The notes beneath the pieces are model-generated. The model saw only the letters and a program-made list of their open reading frames with translations, made no database searches and was not told the DNA's origin. The position numbers and the translations under genes are program-made. From Diadema setosum (taxonomy: Eukaryota > Echinodermata > Echinoidea > Diadematoida > Diadematidae), in assembly GCA_033980235.1 (NCBI GenBank), contig CM067059.1:13833600-13897599 (forward strand): 64,000 bases of DNA. The letters run 5' to 3'. Every line of letters starts with the position of its first letter. Within the stretch, counting starts at the first letter, position 1. This document shows positions 62,801 to 64,000 of this stretch, piece by piece.

Positions 62801-63609
62801 AAGTCATTTTCCAGTTCCAAGATTCTGAGTACTACATGGTGTACTTGCTCAAGGATCACAGCCTCAATAACTCACACTCTTTGAACACAGAATTTACTCT
62901 GGGATAAAATGAAACACGACCTTTACACATAATTGATTACAAGCATTATGAGTACCCAATAATTATTTCCTTAAGAACCATCACTGATAAGCATTTCAAG
63001 GTTTGATGGTCTTGTGGTCATGGCGCCTGTCTAGCAATCAGGAAGTCACAGGTTCCAATCCAATACAAGTATGTATGTCCAAGATTTTTATCATGGCTAT
63101 CACTCTAAACATCGAATGATTAGCACCTAACTAATGAAAGACAATTTGTCAATCAGTTGCAATATCCTTTCTTCCACAAAATAAGTGGTTAAAATTCAGG
63201 AGTATGGTCTTAATAGGGCATACCTGCCAACATTTCAAGATGAAATATCTTACTCGTGGATTGCAAAAATCTAATTTTATATGCAAACTGAAGTTAAAAA
63301 TCTTACTTTCGGTCAAATCTTCAGAAAATACACATGAAAGGTATATCTAAATATTTTTTAAAAATCTGATTTCTCTGACAGAAAATCTAATTTTGCTATT
63401 TTTAACATAAAAAATCTTACTGAATCTGATAAAATCTTACTAGTTGGCAAGTATGATAGGGCAACCAATGCAAAACGACAAGTCTTCTGGTTGAATTCCA
63501 CTACTCACTCTCAGTCTTGGTGAAGACAACGAACCATTGCAGGAGACAAAGGTCACTCGGGGGTCTGGTGCCGGGATGTACTTCAACCAGGGGTCATCAT
63601 CCCCAAGGG
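28315..63609 (-). CDS. ZFYVE26: ZFYVE26 (spastizin / FYVE-CENT), 5' partial, 28 exons in window
   Basis: Twenty-eight - strand exons give about 1,728 residues, versus about 2,540 in the human protein, so roughly the first third is missing beyond the right edge. The FYVE zinc finger is complete: WVPDD, NCMVC, FNRRHHCRRCG, VVCWKC and VRICDQC supply the eight cysteines and the R+HHCR PI3P-binding motif. C-terminal landmarks match the family: DFYYEQAPS, EVSTKCGLEPGAVWAAWG, LMPCIKEGQ, VRAAMTCIKFF, HMNTISLQIEVTTFLHR and AFILIGRLKQAYLLAV. Known role of the family: binds PI3P, pairs with spatacsin (SPG11) and AP-5 on late endosomes and lysosomes, acts in autophagic lysosome reformation and in cytokinesis; human loss causes spastic paraplegia 15. 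The part outside FYVE is an alpha-helical solenoid in relatives. Converges with the galectin gene. Confidence 0.95.
28546..29082 (-). other. ZFYVE26 intron, nothing recognised
   Basis: AT-rich with an A run near 28930. Confidence 0.6.
29083..29316 (-). CDS. ZFYVE26: ZFYVE26 window exon 27
   Basis: 78 codons, DFRLAETKIYCRAGRRLALL to MQGETSK; continues the AFKIIQ-DFRL helix of the family. Confidence 0.95.
29317..30561 (-). other. ZFYVE26 intron with a LINE 3' end
   Basis: Holds the retroelement tail at 30063-30320; the rest shows nothing. Confidence 0.6.
30063..30320 (+). pseudogene. 5'-truncated LINE: last 45 codons and ATT tail
   Basis: Reads KAKVSLGNRAFSYAAPKLWN, NLPLFVRQAV and FKVRLKSHILK, then TAA at 30198-30200: the usual C-terminus of CR1/L2-type proteins (RSFxYAAPKLWNxLP ... 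FKxxLK). A short 3' UTR and (TTA)n tail to about 30315 follow. Opposite in strand to ZFYVE26. Confidence 0.8.
30562..30621 (-). CDS. ZFYVE26: ZFYVE26 window exon 26
   Basis: 20 codons, VLLAGSTVADGFQLAFKIIQ; phase 0 on both sides. Confidence 0.92.
30622..31759 (-). other. ZFYVE26 intron, nothing recognised
   Basis: Only a TCTCTTTCTC low-complexity patch near 31130-31170. Confidence 0.6.
31760..31976 (-). CDS. ZFYVE26: ZFYVE26 window exon 25
   Basis: HMNTISLQIEVTTFLHRALG, a Pro/Thr-rich insert, then PTLFGNSTDKAEVVHK. The acceptor TTTCCTACACAG at 31977 restores frame with exon 24. Confidence 0.95.
31977..33082 (-). other. ZFYVE26 intron with a small TTAA element
   Basis: Family D element at 32052-32143; the rest shows nothing. 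Confidence 0.6.
32052..32143. mobile_element. 92-bp TTAA miniature element, family D copy 1
   Basis: TTAACCCGTTCAGGAC at the left and GACTCATCCTCAATGGGTTAA at the right; the core shares ATATACTCGGGACT with the copy at 40088. Confidence 0.7.
33083..33327 (-). CDS. ZFYVE26: ZFYVE26 window exon 24
   Basis: DFVRAAMTCIKFFQTGATSY to SPSELTK; ends two bases into the Lys codon before a GTGAGT donor. Confidence 0.96.
33328..33779 (-). other. ZFYVE26 intron, nothing recognised
   Basis: AT-rich, no repeat family identified. Confidence 0.6.
33780..33977 (-). CDS. ZFYVE26: ZFYVE26 window exon 23
   Basis: 66 codons, QCPSELFVEAVLMPCIKEGQ to VLYQLQLFMK, with the conserved VDPTL and YQLQLFMK. Confidence 0.96.
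33978..35201 (-). other. ZFYVE26 intron, nothing recognised
   Basis: No shared repeat or exon seen. Confidence 0.55.
35202..35351 (-). CDS. ZFYVE26: ZFYVE26 window exon 22
   Basis: 50 codons including ALKECLHYIQSYGSHLTTVQ and FLMRHGKMSTAINHLLQE. Confidence 0.94.
35853..36358. mobile_element. Dispersed element with CTTGGCGGAGGT ends, copy 2 (inverted)
   Basis: Reverse-complement relative of the element at 10218 over its full 506 bp, including AGAGCACGCACTTTAGTGCG and the CTTGGCGGAGGT end. Lies in a ZFYVE26 intron. Confidence 0.75.
36668..36819. repeat. 76-bp tandem duplication
   Basis: Two adjacent units (36668-36743, 36744-36819) beginning GATATACAGCTTGTTAAAAC differ at one internal base plus the last two, so the duplication is recent. 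Confidence 0.95.
37214..37276 (-). CDS. ZFYVE26: ZFYVE26 window exon 21
   Basis: 21 codons, AHDILGMSTTSVKDFISMAP then K; phase 0, acceptor TTACTGTAG, donor GTGAAT. Confidence 0.85.
37277..37995 (-). other. ZFYVE26 intron, nothing recognised
   Basis: AT-rich only. Confidence 0.6.
37996..38088 (-). CDS. ZFYVE26: ZFYVE26 window exon 20
   Basis: 31 codons, VPADKNQTQGPNQLLQDIIH to NQTLR; phase 0 at both ends, donor GTGAGT. Confidence 0.9.
38089..39059 (-). other. ZFYVE26 intron with an 85-bp hairpin
   Basis: Hairpin at 38387-38471; nothing else identified. Confidence 0.6.
38387..38471. repeat. 85-bp stem-loop
   Basis: The left arm from GTCAGTAGGAATTGTGTGCA to TAACTATGGAAT pairs with ATTCCATAGTTA through TGCACACAATTCCTTCTGAC, leaving a loop of about 10 bases and a small central bulge. 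Could be a miniature element or a small-RNA precursor. Confidence 0.7.
39060..39225 (-). CDS. ZFYVE26: ZFYVE26 window exon 19
   Basis: RIRDKLVLAERLSLAMEVST then KCGLEPGAVWAAWG and AAREKFSRILK, one of the most conserved stretches of the family. Confidence 0.97.
39226..39867 (-). other. ZFYVE26 intron with a relic of the 42.5-kb element
   Basis: 39470-39511 reads AAAACATAATGCC then GGTGGAGGCATAAAAAC, the decayed right end of the element whose full form sits at 42525. Confidence 0.6.
39425..39511 (+). mobile_element. Decayed 3' end of the GGAGGCATAAAAA element
   Basis: GGGGATGGAGGGATGGATTG looks like an eroded GGAC repeat, followed by GAAAACATAATGCC and GTGGAGGCATAAAAAC, in the order and spacing seen at 44290-44337. 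Confidence 0.55.
39868..40044 (-). CDS. ZFYVE26: ZFYVE26 window exon 18
   Basis: MMRNLLLNSKLKFLGSGDGS to QQLTTPDKA, including LELCDTYLGHVDLLSLF; split Ser and Arg codons match its neighbours. Confidence 0.93.
40088..40187. mobile_element. TTAA miniature element, family D copy 2
   Basis: TTAACCTGTTGAGGACGGACT to TTTTCAACTGGTTAA in the same orientation as copy 1, with GAGTATACTCGGGACT conserved. Confidence 0.7.
40700..40800. repeat. Interstitial telomere-like CCTAACC repeats
   Basis: Degenerate CCTAAC/CCTAATC hexamer-like units, including CCTAACCCTAACCC, read like a decayed (CCCTAA)n tract. Confidence 0.6.
40856..41159. mobile_element. TTAA TIR element, family F
   Basis: TTAACCCTTAAAGTGCT at the left and AGCACAAAAAGGGTTAA at the right are inverted partners with three mismatches. 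304 bp, non-coding. Confidence 0.65.
41298..41458 (-). CDS. ZFYVE26: ZFYVE26 window exon 17
   Basis: APSTSLCLSILELHSDPGAC to EVDYNLVL; continues FYYEQAPS as in other ZFYVE26 proteins. Confidence 0.95.
41459..42109 (-). other. ZFYVE26 intron with a long A tract
   Basis: A homopolymer at about 41871-41897; nothing else identified. Confidence 0.6.
42110..42300 (-). CDS. ZFYVE26: ZFYVE26 window exon 16
   Basis: Ser-rich start, then SQYNLVSDWRLTLEAAHNEI and the conserved DFYYEQ; donor GTGAGG. Confidence 0.94.
44200..44295. repeat. GGAC/GTAC minisatellite, first array
   Basis: Tandem ACGG and ACGT tetramers (GGACGGACGTACGGACG) inside block B; repeated at 44507-44597. Confidence 0.95.
44507..44597. 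repeat. GGAC/GTAC minisatellite, second array
   Basis: Second copy of the tetramer array, with a different order of GGAC and GTAC units and one GGAT. Confidence 0.95.
45213..45265 (-). CDS. ZFYVE26: ZFYVE26 window exon 15
   Basis: 53-bp exon encoding PSATSQSLERRIKEKFS; split codons on both sides match exons 14 and 16. Confidence 0.85.
45266..45673 (-). other. ZFYVE26 intron, nothing recognised
   Basis: No repeat or exon identified. Confidence 0.6.
45674..45813 (-). CDS. ZFYVE26: ZFYVE26 window exon 14: core of FYVE domain
   Basis: FNRRHHCRRCGRVVCWKC and then VRICDQCYEKF give the R+HHCR PI3P pocket and the remaining six zinc cysteines. Acceptor CCAATGCAG. Confidence 0.97.
45887..45980. mobile_element. 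TTAA miniature element, family D copy 3 (inverted)
   Basis: TTAACCCGTTGAGGATGAGT to CATCCTCAACGGGTTAA with 17-bp near-perfect TIRs. AGTATACTCGGGCAGGTATC places it opposite to copies 1 and 2. Confidence 0.75.
46150..46345. repeat. ATC/ACC trinucleotide-rich tract
   Basis: Imperfect CATCAT, CATCAC and AACATC units over about 190 bp, starting 40 bp from the FYVE exon donor. Confidence 0.85.
46389..46639 (-). CDS. ZFYVE26: ZFYVE26 window exon 13: start of FYVE domain
   Basis: Pro/Ser-rich linker, then SKWVPDDRVTNCMVCQDRFS and M: the FYVE W-x-x-D motif and the first zinc-binding CxxC. Donor GTCAGT. Confidence 0.94.
46640..48377 (-). other. ZFYVE26 intron with a GAGACGTCTC-rich block
   Basis: 47660-48130 is unusually rich in GAGACGTCTC, GGAGACTC and AGAGATGTC variants. 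47555-47625 has a duplicated TTCTGCTCTATATTT. The rest shows nothing. Confidence 0.6.
47660..48130. repeat. Block dense in GAGAC/GTCTC motifs
   Basis: Many short self-complementary units (CAGAGACGTC, AGAGACGTCTCC, TCTCAGAGATGTC, GGAGACATCTC). Some local inverted pairing, no clear terminal repeats. Confidence 0.5.
48378..48699 (-). CDS. ZFYVE26: ZFYVE26 window exon 12, Ser/Pro-rich region
   Basis: Starts after a long pyrimidine tract ending TTCTGAG and encodes FLQIQTNQIPQNCPSDLLYQ, then SHYRHNADTDSLLN and a low-complexity Ser/Pro stretch (PPSPSPST, TTSSS) up to RRRKIIK. Shorter acceptors exist at 48639 and 48655. Confidence 0.82.
48720..49245. repeat. Telomere-like (GGTTGGG/GGTTAGG)n degenerate tract
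   Basis: About 500 bp of GGTTGGGGTTGGG, GGGTTAGG and GGATTGG variants, G-rich on the + strand, with one interruption at 48880-48960. It begins about 20 bases upstream of the exon 12 acceptor. Confidence 0.85.
49584..49972. mobile_element. TTAA foldback MITE, family A copy 3
   Basis: Nearly the same sequence as the 2298-2689 copy over its full length, in the same orientation, with intact TTAA at both ends. Lies in a ZFYVE26 intron. Confidence 0.8.
51243..51710. repeat. About 165-bp tandem triplication
   Basis: Three diverged units start near 51243, 51408 and 51574 with AAATGTCCAAATGTAACAAT-like sequence and share GGAGATGTGNATGCAAG and AGACTTCCTTTTCATCC-like blocks. Units are separated by A or T runs. 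Confidence 0.85.
53871..53939 (-). CDS. ZFYVE26: ZFYVE26 window exon 11 (3' edge uncertain)
   Basis: Joins exon 10 in frame as SGSSSDFVVIEYDPAFPSHD then EPSR. With the good donor GTAGGA it ends one base into a codon and does not match the phase-0 start of the next exon. A weaker donor GTTTGC extends it to 53842-53939 and restores phase. A missed small exon is the other explanation. Confidence 0.75.
53940..55833 (-). other. ZFYVE26 intron with a Tc1-like hairpin
   Basis: Hairpin element at 55566-55744; the rest is AT-rich without recognised features. Confidence 0.65.
55566..55744. mobile_element. Tc1/mariner-like foldback MITE
   Basis: Starts CAGTTCAGCCAGCGATCAAG, ends with its exact inverse, and is flanked by TA on both sides. 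Arms of about 68 bp are almost perfectly complementary and full of GATC/CGATCG sites. CAGT ends plus a TA duplication are the hallmarks of Tc1/mariner non-autonomous elements. Confidence 0.85.
55834..55996 (-). CDS. ZFYVE26: ZFYVE26 window exon 10
   Basis: Encodes VNLASDVQSTLQEELKESGF to ILHNTSLSG, matching the segment that links LLMNLK to the FYVE part in relatives (INALISKYAREA). Ends one base into a Gly codon. Confidence 0.9.
55997..56679 (-). other. ZFYVE26 intron, nothing recognised
   Basis: A C homopolymer near 56280 only. Confidence 0.6.
56680..56775 (-). CDS. ZFYVE26: ZFYVE26 window exon 9
   Basis: 32 codons including LCLPERVRGEYQDL and the family motif LLLEQLLMNLK. Confidence 0.93.
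56776..57566 (-). other. ZFYVE26 intron with family E element
   Basis: Element at 57034-57408; the rest shows nothing. Confidence 0.65.
57034..57408. mobile_element. TTAA TIR element, family E
   Basis: TTAACCCTAACTAGGCC at 57034-57050 is exactly inverted at 57392-57408. The TTAA at each end fits a TTAA target. Interior has GGGGGTCCTCTGAGGACCCC hairpin sequence next to the left end and is CG-containing; 375 bp. Confidence 0.8.
57567..57746 (-). CDS. ZFYVE26: ZFYVE26 window exon 8
   Basis: 60 codons, LIKELPSSEETVGICSELLE to RDIGIGAK, helical and leucine-rich; donor GTCAGT. Confidence 0.9.
57747..58312 (-). other. ZFYVE26 intron, nothing recognised
   Basis: AT-rich only. Confidence 0.6.
58313..58378 (-). 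CDS. ZFYVE26: ZFYVE26 window exon 7
   Basis: 22 codons, TIQTKYLEHLLISGTENLRV then YQ; phase 0 both sides, too short to be obvious on its own but fits its neighbours. Confidence 0.88.
58379..58970 (-). other. ZFYVE26 intron, nothing recognised
   Basis: No repeat or exon identified. Confidence 0.6.
58971..59210 (-). CDS. ZFYVE26: ZFYVE26 window exon 6
   Basis: 80 codons, ITVHAMEQASVLPLEVPQDV to LHNVLDDYQQ, including DYVLKLLISAANFKLAREWA. Acceptor after a C-rich tract, donor GTAGGA. Confidence 0.92.
59211..59663 (-). other. ZFYVE26 intron, nothing recognised
   Basis: Short homopolymers only. Confidence 0.6.
59664..59819 (-). CDS. ZFYVE26: ZFYVE26 window exon 5
   Basis: 52 codons, VLRGRAVLASLDSLPIEAAL to LLQLRIYKE, with LECCESHSG typical of the family solenoid. 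Confidence 0.9.
59820..60303 (-). other. ZFYVE26 intron with (CAAA)n
   Basis: A C run, an A run and a (CAAA/CAAAA)n tract at about 59992-60070. Confidence 0.75.
60304..61133 (-). CDS. ZFYVE26: ZFYVE26 window exon 4 (largest, 830 bp)
   Basis: Open over 276 codons from RRKTIQRSNSVKFKLVVTPY to CLLTIKDE, including LLSSGGTPKSLVFEETFGSD and an arginine/leucine-rich helical part. Acceptor AAATAG, donor GTGAGA. Confidence 0.92.
61134..61490 (-). other. ZFYVE26 intron, nothing recognised
   Basis: No repeat or exon identified. Confidence 0.6.
61491..61731 (-). CDS. ZFYVE26: ZFYVE26 window exon 3
   Basis: Encodes ISIPQCMDWFRKDF to EVESSGEAVAKTADPEAG. Two donors nine bases apart (GTATTA after 61491, GTACTG after 61500) keep the same phase, so the exact 3' edge and three residues are uncertain. 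Confidence 0.85.
61732..62092 (-). other. ZFYVE26 intron, nothing recognised
   Basis: No repeat or exon identified. Confidence 0.6.
62093..62185 (-). CDS. ZFYVE26: ZFYVE26 window exon 2
   Basis: 31 codons, VLSTDDFDEQLTVAMQNYLD to EENNE; phase 0 at both ends, acceptor CTCTTCCAG, donor GTTAGA. Confidence 0.88.
63006..63070 (+). mobile_element. tRNA-like head of a SINE
   Basis: GGTCTTGTGGTCATGGCGCC resembles an A box and GGTTCCAATCC (63052-63062) a B box, with CTAGCAATCAGGAAGTCAC between. It cannot fold as a proper tRNA, so SINE-derived. The 3' limit is unclear. Confidence 0.5.
63219..63456. mobile_element. CATACCTGCCAAC repeat, uninterrupted copy
   Basis: 238 bp with inverted ends CATACCTGCCAAC and GTTGGCAAGTATG. 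Same sequence as the halves around the 42.5-kb insertion. Confidence 0.85.
63509..63609 (-). CDS. ZFYVE26: ZFYVE26 window exon 1
   Basis: Encodes LGDDDPWLKYIPAPDPRVTF and on to SSPRLR. The acceptor follows TTTTCCCTCCAG, two bases complete a codon from the unseen previous exon, and the donor is GTGAGT. Confidence 0.85.
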
Positions 63610-64000
63610 CTGGAGGGAAAAGAATGTCAGGGCCTTTTTTCATATACTCTTTGTATTTATGACTTTCTTTAACCATTTTGGAACATTCTATTGTTTGTCA
63701 TGACAAAGTATAAAATATGTCTGTATAATATTTTTAAGACTCCATCTGTCTTCAGATGAAGGGTCAGCCTTTACAGGTGGGTTGTGAAGGGAAGACATTT
63801 TCCTGTGCAAGAATTTAATGCCTGTATTGAAGAAAACATCACTTATGTGATCAACATTTTACTGCAAAGGCACACACACACTCACACATAAATCTCTGTA
63901 CCAAGGTGAAAAAACCAACAAACAACCAATTATAATCATTGAAAGGAACAATCGAGAAAGACTGATTAATTGTGTCTTGTAAATTGTGATTGACGGCATG

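Larger units (their letters stand above)
62186..63508 (-). other. ZFYVE26 intron with a SINE-like head and TIR repeat
   Basis: tRNA-like sequence at 63006 and the CATACCTGCCAAC repeat at 63219. Confidence 0.65.

Noticed and set aside
1..64000. CRISPR arrays, operons or bacterial-type genes
   Set aside because: The window is a eukaryotic spliced locus; the tandem repeats are microsatellites and duplications, not spaced identical repeats.

Overview
The window is animal nuclear DNA: AT-rich, with long introns, GT/AG-bounded exons and many small transposon families. It most likely comes from a marine invertebrate deuterostome. I favour an echinoderm, from the gene content and the style of the repeats, but nothing in the sequence proves the taxon.

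Two protein-coding genes converge tail to tail. On the + strand, seven exons between 176 and 17510 encode a tandem-repeat galectin: two carbohydrate-recognition domains (CRDs) joined by a short linker. The 5' end lies left of the window. 296 residues are present, and candidate poly(A) signals sit at 18745 and 19080. On the - strand, 28 exons between 63609 and 28315 encode about 1,728 residues of ZFYVE26 (spastizin/FYVE-CENT), a large PI3P-binding protein of late endosomes and lysosomes that works with spatacsin (SPG11) and AP-5. The FYVE zinc finger falls at 46.4-45.7 kb, the stop codon at 28315 and a poly(A) signal at 28193. Roughly the first third of the protein lies beyond the right edge. 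Exon phases agree at every junction in both genes except one in ZFYVE26 (53.87 to 48.70 kb), where a weaker donor or an unseen exon must be invoked.

The 9.4 kb between the genes (about 18.8-28.2 kb) shows no convincing gene. It holds a tRNA-derived SINE and several terminal-inverted-repeat (TIR) elements. The introns carry a dense set of non-autonomous elements. Six different TIR families end in TTAA (ten copies). There is also a near-perfect Tc1/mariner-like hairpin, a family starting CAGAGACTCCAAC, a roughly 510-bp family with CTTGGCGGAGGT ends present in both orientations, and two decayed LINE fragments, one of them a reverse-transcriptase pseudogene with in-frame stops. One intron of ZFYVE26 contains a 2.1-kb internally duplicated insertion full of direct TGACCTTTGACC motifs. 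Its exact ends can be read because an uninterrupted copy of its target repeat lies 20 kb away in the same window.

The most informative observations are the F4/F3-type intron placement in the two galectin CRDs, the in-frame linker mini-exon, the nested insertion with its empty-site paralogue, the TTAA-ended element collection, and several very clean hairpins.
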